Positions 1-11,244 of a DNA stretch of 64,000 bases are shown here, in pieces. A program made the position numbers and the translations under genes. Below the pieces are notes generated by a model that worked only from the letters and a program-made list of their open reading frames with translations, was not told where the DNA came from and searched no databases. Every line of letters starts with the position of its first letter. The first letter of the stretch is position 1. The stretch lies in the NCBI GenBank assembly GCA_949361645.1, contig OX442420.1:3765882-3829881 (forward strand). The letters run 5' to 3'. Source of the stretch: Spongilla lacustris. Taxonomy: Eukaryota > Porifera > Demospongiae > Spongillida > Spongillidae.

Positions 1-402
1 TTTGTGATCTTTGCTAAAACAAAATCGAACTATGAATTGTTGAAGTAATATACTTACACCATGATACATGTATACAAATGTACACATGCATGTTATAGCC
101 GGAAACCATATGGCGCGTGAAATATGAATTCATTGTGAAGTGAGCAACGAGTCAACGACCACACTTAATTTGTCAAAAAACACTATAGATTTCATATATT
201 ATAGCGTCACTACATATACAGCGAGCGCCTTTCCATACACATCAGTTGACGCGTGATGAACCACAATTTCATACTATTATTTCAATACCGAATTCTTGTA
301 AACTTACATACATCAATAAATACGGTGCACTGGACCTATCAGCATGTAGCGTGCGATTAAGATCGAGCTCGTGTTATTATTTTTATTAATGCATCGATTT
401 AC

Positions 403-522
403 CTTTGACAGATCGGAATTGTTTTCTGTATCCAGACCTCCACAGCGTGGTTTTGGGAACGGGTGCTTTTCCTCTGAGATACTGCTTCCGTGATACAGAA
501 CAAGTTTGTAGCGGCTGCTCAT
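403..522 (-). CDS. Candidate first coding exon of an unrecognised gene
   Basis: Read on the minus strand, an ATG at 522 opens 40 codons that end exactly at an AAG|GTAAAT splice donor (last exon base 403, phase 0). The peptide begins MSSRYKLVLYHG and is polar, with no recognisable domain. The ATG faces the start of the BEN-domain gene at 671, so the two would be divergent with about 150 bases between start codons, compatible with a shared promoter. No convincing second exon is visible before the window edge. The exon call rests on ATG plus donor plus open frame only; chance is possible. Confidence 0.4.
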
Positions 523-670
523 GAGATCCTTCCCTTTCGGCCATTTCTCTCCACTGAATCCTTTTGAAACCGGAATTAGTTCTATTCTATATTTACGTAC
601 ACTTTCATTAATACTTTACATGTAATTTGCACGTGTTGTTGTATAGCGGCTGACTGTTAATCTGAGCAAG
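523..670. promoter_or_regulatory. Possible bidirectional promoter region
   Basis: This short spacer separates two divergent predicted start codons (minus at 522, plus at 671). No TATA box or recognised factor site stands out. It is called only because of gene arrangement, and it contains the presumed 5' UTRs of both genes. Confidence 0.25.
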
Positions 671-3600
671 ATGAGCAAACGTCCAAGGAAACCACCAAAG
701 CGTTTTAAGGATGGTTTCTTTGAACAGGCCAATGTCAATGAGGAGACTAGTAAGCCAGTCTAAATATAATTTTTAATCATAGTTATACAACCAATTGGCA
801 TGCATATATATATGCGCGCGCGGGATCGAGTGCATGCATGTCGGTGCATCATGACCGGCCGATCAATGTTGCGCATAACATGCACCTATAGCTAGAAGCC
901 TTTCTTTCATGTGCTGCACGGCTGCACCTCAATTATAGATAGTTCCGGTGACGCGTACGCGTACGTCCGTATAGGCAATTTCAAATGGTGCACGTACGGG
1001 TATAGCTTTAATTTATGCTCCGTGAGTGTTTGAAACAACGATCGGAAGGGAGCCCGGCTTCGATCGATCTACATGCACGTGCAAGCCATTTCTTGACAGC
1101 TATGTCGACACATCGCAACGTTAATTATTAATTGTGACCACACAATTATCAGCGATCTACATGTAATTATTTGGTGTCTACTAAACTTTTCACTGCATGA
1201 GCAATTTCGGCTGCATCTGTATTTTGTATTCTAGTGCATGTGTGTATGCACACCAAAATGATTATAAATATAATGAGCCTTCGCATATATATATATATTT
1301 TTCTTGTTTGAATAATGTATATTCCAAAAAATAAACATTATGGACTTTCTATTTTGGACACTTCATAATACACCATTCCTCTTTGATCAAACATATTTTG
1401 TATTCACCAAATTTGACTTAAGCGATTTTATTACTCCTGCCAAACGTTATGGGGGTTCAGTAAAACCATGTGGGGTATCGGACATTACAATACTGGCACA
1501 AAGCTATAGTGCTAGACTCCAATTGAAAGGATGGTGTAGTATGAAGTCTTGCAAATAGAAAGTTCATTGTATTTACCATACAGAAAATATAGAATCAAAA
1601 GAGAAGATTTTATTTACATATGTGAAGGCTTATTTTTTTTAAAACTGCCTTAATTATAAATATATTGTTTTCATTTCAAAAGAATGGTGTACAGTTCTTT
1701 GTGAGCAAAGCAATCGGCAATTTCTTTGCAAGTCTTGTGACTTAGAAGACAAAGAGTACGGAGCAGTAGCTGTAGCAGACCTGCAAGCAGAGCAGGTATA
1801 TGTATGGAAGACTTCAAAAGGAAAGTCGTATGAAGTTAAATTGCTAAGAGTCTATGGTAAAAAAAAAGTTGCCTAATGATATCATCATATTTCAATTCAA
1901 GACAAAAAGCCCACAAGTGGTGGTGAAGTTAAGGAATGCAGACTGAGGCAGGAGGAGGATTCTTCACCATCAGAGGATGAAGGTTTAACTGCAAGGAAGA
2001 AGGTGTGATAGTCCTGTATTTTCAATACCTACATTTATCAAATCATTTTTTATACAGGTCAAGACTGACAAACAAGACCATTCTCAGAGTGTAATATATT
2101 TTGCATTGATGTAAGCATTTTTTTCACCATTCTTTCTTGCTTTTCTTCAGTCCAAATCACCCTGTTGTAGTAAGTCACAAAAAGAAAATGATGAATCAGC
2201 TGCGATGAAGAAGGTAAATAATTGCCATACATATTTCTAACCCATATATAAATCAGATCATTTGTTTATGTATATATCATTGACTGATGATAAATGTGAC
2301 CAGAATGATGGTTCAACTGTGAGGAAGAAGGTAAATAATTGCCCGGCATACACTTTTCAGTACCATATATAAATCAGATCATTTGTTTACATCGATGGCA
2401 AATATGTGACCAGAATGATGGTTCAACTGTGAGGAAGAAGGTGAATGATTATGAGTCACTAAAAGAAAATGATGAATCAACTGCAATGAAGAAGGTAAAA
2501 TAATTGCCATACACTTTTCAGTACCATATATAAATCAGATAATTTGTTTACATAAATATCATCCATGACAAATATGTGACCAGAATGATGGTTCAACTGT
2601 GAGGAAGAAGGTATATGATTATGATGCACTTTTCAATATTCTTGTTACTTATTTACCATTCTTTCTTATTATTTTTCGATCCAAATCGCCCTGTTGTAGT
2701 GAGTCACAAAAAGAAAATGATGAATCAACAGCAATGAAGAAGGTAAATAATTGCCATACACTTTTCAATACCATCTTAATGAGATCATGCATTTCTTCAT
2801 TTACGACAAATATGACCAGAATGTTGTTTGTGTGAGGAAGAAGGGTATGATTACAATGCAGTTTTATAATTCTTGTTTTTTTTTTGTAGACCAAGGCTGA
2901 CAAATATGACCATACTAGGAATGTAAGATATTTTATATTGATGTAAACATAATTCATTACCATTCCGTCTTTCTATTAATTGTTAGTCTGAATCACCCTG
3001 TTTTAGTGAAAATGAAGCCACAATGAAGGTATGATTTCCAATACCTGCATTATTCGATCAAGCAATGCTGATCATTGTGATCAATCACTTTTGTCTAGCC
3101 GTTTGTTGCCATATTTAACTGTCCTTCAGGCTTGAGTGTAATAAAAATAATTAATTACTGTCAGCCCTAACGGTGGTCTGGTTTAATTCATTAAAGGGTA
3201 TAAGTCAAATATTGACATACATGTACTAATTTCCTGCTTGTATTCAGAGGACGGAAAAATACGATACAGAAGAGAGTGGTACTATGATTTCTGGCGTAAA
3301 CTCACCTTTGCAAAACTTGGTAAGAGGAACACATAAACGTATCTTGCATTTTAAATCTCCACATGTTGTGCTGTTTTTCCAAGGAACTTTTGGCACCTAT
3401 GGATGAAACCCTGAAAGAAATAAGGGATGTGTTGAAAGCCTTTATGGATAGTAAAGTAAATAGTTCCGAGGTAATTATTTCATATATATAAAACCTTGGT
3501 TTACTTATCTATCTTGCAGAGCCAGCCCTGCAATGTTGAGGCAAAGGATGTTAAGCAATTCTTAACAGTAAGATGTTATATAAATTATAAAAATCAATAC

Positions 3601-3936
3601 CATATTTAATCTTCACAGGATGATGGGGTAGATTTGCTATCCATCAAGGCGGTGGGTGCACCTAAGTATGCATTGAATTTATTGAATGCCCTATTCACTG
3701 ATGAGGAACTGGGTTCATCATGCTACAAGAAGAAGCCCAGGAGCAAGTCTGAAAAACCTCCCCTTTCTCCAAAACGGGTTGCCCTATTAGAAGGTTAGAA
3801 AGGATTATTTGCACATATAGCTTATATTGAGACATGATTTGGCCCACACATAGAATGCATAGAAAAGAAGTTCGGAAAAGGAACTGTGAACAAAGAAGCT
3901 GCTACTCTTAATCAGAAGTGCAATCAGAAATGTTAG
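671..3936 (+). CDS. BEN-domain-containing protein, 15 exons
   Basis: BEN domains are DNA- or protein-binding modules of animal chromatin factors and some mobile-element proteins. I trace exons 671-749, 1683-1856, 1902-2002, 2058-2090, 2151-2213, 2304-2330, 2414-2494, 2584-2742, 2890-2922, 2987-3028, 3248-3319, 3384-3470, 3520-3567, 3619-3793 and 3854-3936. All junctions are GT-AG and phases agree, giving about 418 residues. The start MSKRPRKPPKRF is basic and is followed by a Cys-rich conserved-looking segment (WCTVLCEQ to KLLRVY). The middle is acidic/lysine-rich and repetitive. The last two exons carry the BEN domain: YALNLLNALFTDEELG, then PPLSPKRVALLE and the KFGK tail. An ATTAAA lies about 70 bases after the stop. 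Intron 1 is long (933 bases) and holds a transposon relic; the other introns are about 45 to 220 bases. Domain recognition is from memory of family pattern, but confident. Confidence 0.85.
1425..1570 (+). repeat. Relic of the 31.9-kb palindromic element family inside intron 1
   Basis: Bases here align, with many substitutions, to about 32,420-32,570 in the right arm of the palindrome at 31,861-32,663. Shared blocks include GGGGTATCG, ACAATACTGGCA (GCAATACTGGCA there) and the ATGGTGTRGTAYGAAG stretch. It is an old partial copy of that foldback family in the first intron of the BEN gene. Confidence 0.6.
2151..2922 (+). repeat. Tandemly duplicated mini-exon block within the BEN gene
   Basis: A 27-base exon encoding NDGSTVRKK occurs three times with identical coding sequence (2304-2330, 2414-2440, 2584-2610), plus a decayed fourth copy near 2820. 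An exon encoding SQKENDES.AMKK occurs at 2151-2213, fused into 2414-2494, again at 2680-2742 and shortened at 2987-3028. The VKTDK exon (2058-2090) recurs as TKADK at 2890-2922. Flanking intron sequence is duplicated with them. The units stay in phase, so copy number can vary without breaking the frame. Confidence 0.8.
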
Positions 3937-4047
3937 GATAGAAAGAAAAAATTAGATGAACAACGCAAGCAAAAATGATGTACTAGGAAATGAATATTGA
4001 AAGTCAATTAAAGTTTTCATGCTGATATTATTAAGATCCTCCTTAAA

Positions 4048-4240
4048 AAGAACTTATAAGATCTTAGTAAGATACCTTAACAAGAACTTATAAGATCTTA
4101 GTAAGATACCTTAACAAGAACTTATAAGATCTTAGTAAGATAATGAATAAGATCTTACAAGATTATGAAACTTCTTAGTCCCATAATCTTACAAGATCTA
4201 ATAAGATCTTATAATAAGATCTTGAGTCGGATCTTATGTA
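4048..4240. repeat. 34-bp tandem repeat and AAGATCTTA palindrome cluster
   Basis: Three direct copies of a 34-base unit start at 4048, 4082 and 4116. Each contains the palindrome TAAGATCTTA, and the next 100 bases contain further AAGATCTT-type palindromes in looser spacing. No coding or known element assignment. Confidence 0.85.
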
Positions 4241-4261
4241 AGAATCTTTTGCTGGGTCACT

Positions 4262-4830
4262 TCACTTCCCATCCTCCCTTCCCCTCCTCCCTTCACCTCC
4301 CATCCTCCCTTCCCCTCCCATTCTCCCTTCACCTCCCATCCTCCCTTCCCCTCCCATCCTCCCTTCACCTCCCATCCTCCCTTCCCCTCCCATCCTCCCT
4401 TCACCTCCCATCCTCCCTTCCCCTCCCATCCTCCCTTCCCCTCCTCCTTTCACCTCCTCTCCCCTTTCTCTTCTTCCTTCCCTTCCTCTCCCCCTTCTTT
4501 CTCCCTTCTCATCCTCCCTCTCCTCTCCCCCTTCTCTTCTCCCTTCCCATCCACTCATCCATCCTCCCTTCCTCTCCTCTCCCTTCTCTTCTCCCTTCCC
4601 ATCCGCCCTTCCCCTCCTCCCTTCACCTCCCCTCTTCACCTCCCCTCCTCCCTTCCCCTCCTCCCTTCACCTCCCATCCTCCCTTCACCTCCCATCCTCC
4701 CTTCACCTCCCATCCTCCCTTCCCCTCCTCCCTTCCCCTCCTCCCTTCCCCTCCTCCCTTCCCCTCCTCCCTTCCCCTCCTCCCTTCTCCCTTCCCCTCC
4801 TCCCTTCACTTCCCATCCTCCTCCCTCACA
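4262..4830. repeat. Homopyrimidine minisatellite (CCTCCCTTCACCTCCCAT)
   Basis: About 570 bases are almost purely C and T on the plus strand, built from degenerate units around CATCCTCCCTTCACCTCC. Long ORFs on both strands are low-complexity artefacts. The tract lies directly upstream of an Ldh2-type exon (4853); the inverted relative at 25,770-26,035 also sits just upstream of the same exon, so the tract probably occupies an intron of that gene. Confidence 0.95.
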
Positions 4831-4852
4831 GCTGGATATAATGTACATACAG

Positions 4853-4932
4853 TTTGGCCATGATGGTAGACCAATTCTGTGCTGTACTCAGTGGTGGTCC
4901 TTTTCAGTCAAGAGAAGAGGGCTTTGAATCAT
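4853..4932 (+). pseudogene. Isolated exon of an Ldh2-type malate/L-lactate dehydrogenase
   Basis: The family is NAD(P)-dependent Ldh2/YiaK-type oxidoreductases. The exon has a good acceptor (ACATACAG) and donor (GTGAGTATAG), is 80 bases long and reads LAMMVDQFCAVLSGGPF, matching the conserved GLAMMVE..CGVLSG segment of this family. No other exon of the gene is found nearby, because the BEN gene ends just upstream. It is therefore a displaced fragment. The related, inverted, longer copy is at 25,683-26,371 and lacks the VDQ codons. Confidence 0.65.
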
Positions 4933-5403
4933 GTGAGTATAGTTTCATGACAGGGGGTGTGAGTGCTATGCTTAGGTTGATCCTGATAACCAATTTTGGT
5001 AGCTAGTAATCCATAGCTGTTTAATGAAAAGCGTGTTAGGCTAGGTATTAGAAAATAGCATTAAATATCATGATGCTCTGGTTGGAGCCTGGGTAAGGGC
5101 ATTTGTGGTCTGAGCATAATATTTTGTTCCTTCACTACTAATACCTCCTCTCCTCCACTACTACTTCTTTTATAGGGGTACCCTCGCCTTTCAAAATAAC
5201 CTGGCTGAGAGACTGGGTGTTGCTCACATGCCAGTTCAGATACTTAGCTGTCTAAAAGAAAGAAATTATTATGTGATTTAATGATGATAGAAAGCGAGCA
5301 GATCAAACTGTCTTATTCTGCACTATATTATATTCCAAGATTGCCCTTCTTTCTTTGTTTGCTCTCATGCATGCACCGGGCAAAAAAAAGGAGTGAAACA
5401 AGA

Positions 5404-5658
5404 TATAAAAATTTAAATTGGTGATGTAGGATTTGTAGACAGCACTTGAGTAAAAAGTAAGGAAACAAGGAATTACTGATAAATATTACAGACCTACATA
5501 ATTTAGAAATTACCTGCCTGAAATTCTGTGCTAAATGTAGATATGTAATATTTATAATTTAATGAATGCATAACATCCGTAATTCCTTGTTTCCTTACTT
5601 TTTACTCACTACAAATCCTACATCACCAATTTTATTTTAATTAAATTTTTATATATTG
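5404..5658. mobile_element. Foldback MITE, family 1
   Basis: The left arm (GGTGATGTAGGATTTGTAGA, then GAGTAAAAAGTAAGGAAACA) is repeated inverted at 5578-5640 around an AT-rich core. Relatives are at about 24,950-25,290 and, one arm only, at 53,085-53,136. Non-coding; mobilising family unknown. Confidence 0.8.
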
Positions 5659-5659
5659 T

Positions 5660-6531
<872 letters not shown>

Positions 6532-6599
6532 GTTTGTGTCTTTTTTAGAAGGACCTAATGTACATGTATGTGTGTATATACATGTATGTCATGCACTTG

Positions 6600-8510
6600 G
6601 GGAGGATGGCCCATCATTGTCAAGACCCAAGCTCGTAGACGAACGTTTAATGTGGTAAGGGATTTGCCCAATGTGTCCCCAAATCTTGAATCTATGGACA
6701 TAATTATCGAGATTTTTGCTATGATAATTCCCGGTTCCTATATTCATGCACTAAGATCTCACTAGAGGTCTAATCATCATCACGTTCGCATCGCAAATGT
6801 GAACCAATCTCGTACCCAGACAGAAAATATAATTCTGCTGCATAACTCAAATGTCTGCGGAGGAAGAACCACGCCCAATTGGCCTCGTACCCAATAAATA
6901 TTCCGCTATCTTTGATCTATGAAAGGCACAAACCTAATTATTACAGCTCGATCGCGAGTTTTGACTCTGAGATTCAGCGAGTGTTTATTACACATTACTG
7001 ATACCTCTTGATCTTCGGGTACTGATGCCGATGGTTGGATCCGCCACTTACTGTTAGGTTGGAAGGTTCAGCTCTAGTCTCGTTCCCAGACCCTATCTGT
7101 TGTGAAACAAGCTAGGTAAATATGGACATGCACCAGAGATCTATGTTATCTCTGGATCGAGGCACCAATTAGATTACAGGTACGCTTGGAATTTGCCCCG
7201 TACGGGCGATGCCGGGATTAGTAGGGGATTTGACAATATTTGACCGACGTGCAGATGGTTAGGTAAGGGCGGTTTGATGTTACAGCCACGCGTATGTGTA
7301 TATTGTACATCGATAGTTAAATCCCGACCACAGCATACCGCGTAATAAATTGTTGCGAGGTCAAATCCAGCGGCGTGGGAAGGAGTTTAAAAGTGTGTGT
7401 GTGTGTGTGTGTGTGGGGGGGGCAAACTTTGATGGTCATCAAGGGGGCGGGTGAGGATACCCGGCCCTCCCGCCCAGCCAGCTAGGGGAGTGAAATTGCC
7501 TAAATCATAAGCATAAGCACTCCATCCTCAATTATATCTCCTTATTTACTTTAATGCAAAGCTGCATTACAATTGAAACATTGCACACACATGCATGCAA
7601 CAATTTCTGCAATAATTAACCAAGTTTGTTAAGGTCAATTACAGGGGTGTTCATTTACGTAACATTCAACTCTTAAACCTATGCCAATATGTGGAGGTAC
7701 TAGCTATAGGAGGAGCTAATTTGCTGGACTTACTTGGCGTGAGAGGAAATGGCTAAAAGGGACTGAAAAAACAGTTGGAGGTAGTTGATAATAAATTTGC
7801 ACATGATATTTTGTATTCACTGACCCCATGCATGAAGTGGACTATTCTTCACAGAAGTTAACTGGCTTCTTTTGCTTTTGGTTAGATTTAACCCCTCCAC
7901 AAATGTACATGTACCTTTATACTGAACATATGTACTTGGCATTTGCTGTCATGTATGAATTTAATATACAGGTCTCTACGAAAGAATTTTCATCACTATA
8001 ACTCAGGATTGAAACTAATTAACTGCTTGATTTTTTAAATATATGTTGCAGTAGTTAGGCTCCAATTATTTTAAGTGGTTATGTAATTGTATCAAAACCC
8101 TCATAAATCATAATATACAAAGCCCTCTATTATCAACGTTATTTAAGAATATGGTTAGAGATAATTGATTTTAATACCTACTAATAACTAAGGTTAGATT
8201 TGAATATGTGGTGGAACAGCACTGATTTCAAGTTACTGAGTTCAATAGATATGTAAAATCATAATTTGCTTTTTAGTTATAGCAGTTGAAGCTATTATGG
8301 GATGACTAATTTTAATAACCATCACTGATTACTCCATTAACTCAAAACATCATATGATTTGGTATTAGATCATGTAATGGTCAGTCAAAAATTAAAAAGT
8401 TAATTATAGTTGTAGTGGCCTTTTAGCAGTTTCAAGTTTGATTTGTTATTTAGAATATTAACTAGCAAAATGCCACTTTCTTCACAGCTATATTTTAGAT
8501 AATAAATTTT
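6600..8510. other. Intergenic, no gene seen
   Basis: No exon-like frame with splice sites is convincing. Fragments of the TAGTCTCGTNCCCAGACCC transposon end occur near 6808, 6873 and 7078, a (GT)n run at 7394-7415, and AT-rich sequence after 7,500. Confidence 0.5.
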
Positions 8511-8660
8511 GTGCAGGATTCACTGATCCAGTATCAGGACCTGTAATGAAGCAACTCACTGACACTATCATACGTTTTGGCCTGTCTTTCAGGAAATTAA
8601 ACAATAATCTTGGTTTTGACTGAACGTCTCTTAGAGGAAACAACAGGAAACAGTTTCTAG

Positions 8661-9251
8661 CACAGTTACCACCCTATTTGGACACAATACTTCCCCCCAC
8701 TTCCCCCAATGCAGTTAGTAAGCTGTGGAAGGTAAAGCACTGCCGCATATATACATGTACGCCGGCACTGTAGTTTGAAGCAATTCTGTATATAGAACTG
8801 TGTAATGTAGGACTTTGAAAACATATACAAGCAGGTGTCAAGCTGGAGTCCTGATGCTGAGTCACTTCAGACCAAGGTAAATATTTGTGTAAATGGTTAT
8901 GCATCATTCACAAGTTGATCTACTATAGGCTGAAGAGTCGATACAATCTTTTCTTGCTATGTCCAAAACTTTTGAAGAATACGAAGAAAAAATGCACATC
9001 TTGGCTAAGCACATTCCTGCCATGATCAAAGACAACGGAAATGTGAAGCTGTTTAGCTGCCAAGGTTAGTGAATGTGATTGTACACTGACATAGTATAGT
9101 ATTACCTGTATGTGTACTGTACATGCATATAGCTGTTGAGAAGCTAAATGATGATGCAAAAATGGATGTAAGCTTACAGGACCCTGCCAGAGACATATTA
9201 ATATCTTACAAAAGAAAGACTTGGCAATGGATCAGAATGGAAGAGACGTAA
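8661..9251 (+). CDS. 3' exons of an unrecognised, possibly transposon-derived gene
   Basis: Four exons join in phase: 8661-8731, 8835-8876, 8929-9064 and 9133-9251, ending in TAA, for about 121 residues. The peptide runs from QLPPYLDTILPPT through a charged helical stretch (FLAMSKTFEEYEEKMHILAK) to a tail with FSCQAVEKLNDDAK and ARDILISYKRKTWQW. From memory, a CQxVEKxND motif near the C-terminus recurs in transposon-associated ORFs of cnidarians and sponges; this is a weak resemblance. Earlier exons are unresolved: 8517-8593 is open (TDPVSGPVMKQL) but has no donor. No catalytic motif is visible, so it may be the tail of a degenerate element. Confidence 0.5.
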
Positions 9252-9877
9252 TAATCAATACAAACCAAACCAGATGGACCAAAGAAGATGAAATTGCATC
9301 CTTGATAGTTACAGGCAACAGGATGAACCCCTTCAATGTATCATGGTCATGTCATCTGTAATCACATACACTATGTATGTATATGTAACAATGAGTAAAG
9401 AAGCACGTACATTGTGGATGCAAGGATCAAGCATTTCAATACAGTCAAGATGATAGTGTAGGGACTGATACAGAAAATAAAAACCAGCTAATGTGCAATG
9501 TGCGATAATGCATAAGGTTGTCATTTCTAACAGTGTACACATACAGTCATTTTGAAGCAGTTAGGAAGAACTAGGGGTGTGGCATCAGAATTTGTAAGTG
9601 TTTGAGGGGTGACTCCTTCATGGTAATGACATCCTGTTCAGCTGATCCTGGCAAGAGTACATTCAATTTCAGTGATGGATCCAGGATTTCCAGTTTGTGG
9701 GAGTACAATTGACCTATGCCTCACTCCCAGTCCTGCTGGGGTATAGGGGAGCAGCTGTAAGCTCTTTCAACCCATATTTCAACAAGTCAAAAGAGTGTAT
9801 GGAAGCTTTTCCATTATATATGTATCAGTGCTTGTGCCTACAGTACATGTACAGACCATTACATGTACATGTATGAC

Positions 9878-9878
<1 letters not shown>

Positions 9879-9912
<34 letters not shown>

Positions 9913-10020
9913 ATGGTACAAGCCCCTCCCTCATAAGTAGAATCCAACATACATGTACATGTAGCTGCAAGACTAACCCTGAGGCACACACGCACGCGCA
10001 CACACATACACACACAGACG
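9879..10020. repeat. CA-rich microsatellite region, paralogue of 19.57-19.75 kb
   Basis: A (CA)n run at 9879-9910, then sequence that matches 19,578-19,740 closely (from AATCCAACATACATGTACAT through CAAGCCCCTCCCTCACAAGT). This paralogy supplies an empty site for the element that follows. Confidence 0.85.
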
Positions 10021-10069
10021 GTACAAGCCCCTCCCTCACAAGTAATAGTCCTTAGAAGTACAACCTACA

Positions 10070-10825
10070 TTAGCCTCGTCCCCGCCCTGTTTTTTATAAG
10101 TTGCGGGGGCGAAAAACAGAGGTCCTAGCGCGCATGCGCTAGCCATTACCAATACGCTTGGTAATCGCATACTGTTGTAATTTCGTTTGTAAACCTTTCC
10201 GTACACCATCTCGTTCTCAGCGTACACTCTTCCTCGTCCCAGACTGTCGTCTGTGTCGTATATGTATACCCTTGCTCCTTGGACCAAGTTCTTACCTCTC
10301 TACGATTGGTACGTGTAGCCTCTGTAGGCTGGCCATCTCACGCTACTTGCCATCTTTAGCCGAAGCCACAATGCTGACAACCTACTTGTACTCTCGTGGT
10401 GCGCACTCATTTGAAATACCCAACACTTGGTACAAAGGCCTTGTCCGTCGATACCTCGTCACCAATAGCTATATAGTTTTCCTAATGTAGGGTAGTTCCA
10501 ATGAGTGCGCACCACGAGAGTGCAAATAGGTTGTCAGCATTGTGGCTTCGGCTAAAGATGGCAAGTAGCGTGAGGTGGCCAGCCTACACGTACCAATCGT
10601 AGAGGTGATCCAAGGAGCAGGGGTAGTAAGTCGACGTACGAAACTGGAGGAAGAGTTTACGCTGAGAACGAGATAGTGTACGGAAAGGTTTACAAACAAA
10701 AATTACAACAGTATGCGATTACCAAGCGTATTGGTAATGGCTAGCGCATGCGCGCTAGGACCTATACCAGGCCCTGTTTTTCGCCCCCGCAACATATAAA
10801 AAACAGGGCCTGGGGACGAGGCTAA
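10070..10825. mobile_element. 756-bp foldback transposon with 7-bp target duplication
   Basis: Near-perfect inverted arms (about 10,070-10,413 and 10,500-10,825) begin TTAGCCTCGTCCCCG and surround a loop of about 85 bases. The left flank ACCTACA and right flank ACCTGCA look like a 7-bp target duplication with one change. The paralogous sequence at 19,731-19,745 reads ACCTACATGCACATG without the element, which is the expected empty site. ORFs inside are shadows of the palindrome; no transposase is seen. Confidence 0.85.
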
Positions 10826-11017
10826 ACCTGCATGCACATGTACATGTATCTGCCATAGGTTCACTCCACTGTAGTGTCTATGTACAGGTGGTTTACTGCA
10901 TAGCTATTGCTATCTACCTTGTATTCATTTAATCTAGGTTAATAACTCGCTCGTTTGATAATCGATAAGAGCGCTACATGACAATAACTTAGGTTTTGGC
11001 AGAAGTCTGGTTTCCCC

Positions 11018-11125
11018 GCCCCTTGTCTGGGGGGCGGGGATGTGTGTCCCCGCCCCTTACGTAAGGGGGGAGGGGGTGTGCGGCGTGTGGACACGCCCTA
11101 TCCCCCAAGGCAGGAACTATTGGTT
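11018..11125. repeat. GC-rich inverted repeats next to the DIRS-like element
   Basis: Two CCCCGCCCCTT hairpin-forming motifs with G-rich complements and a CACCCCCCC run. They may belong to the terminal region of the adjacent retroelement, but no matching inverted terminal repeat was found at its other end. Confidence 0.4.
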
Positions 11126-11244
11126 CCGTCACACCCCCCCAAAACTAATGTAGGTTACTTGCATCGATGGTACTAGGATATTTAAACACATACAAGTGGC
11201 ACCACTGCATGCATCAGTGATAGAGCATGCTTGTTCCGTCAGAC

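Noticed and set aside
4165..4863. 232-codon Pro/Ser/Leu ORF and opposite Gly/Glu/Arg ORFs
   Set aside because: Low-complexity product of the homopyrimidine tract; only the last bases overlap a real-looking Ldh2 exon, in a different frame.
10158..10699. ORFs containing ISRYLPSLAEATMLTTYL on both strands
   Set aside because: The same peptide appears twice because the element is a palindrome; there is no transposase similarity.
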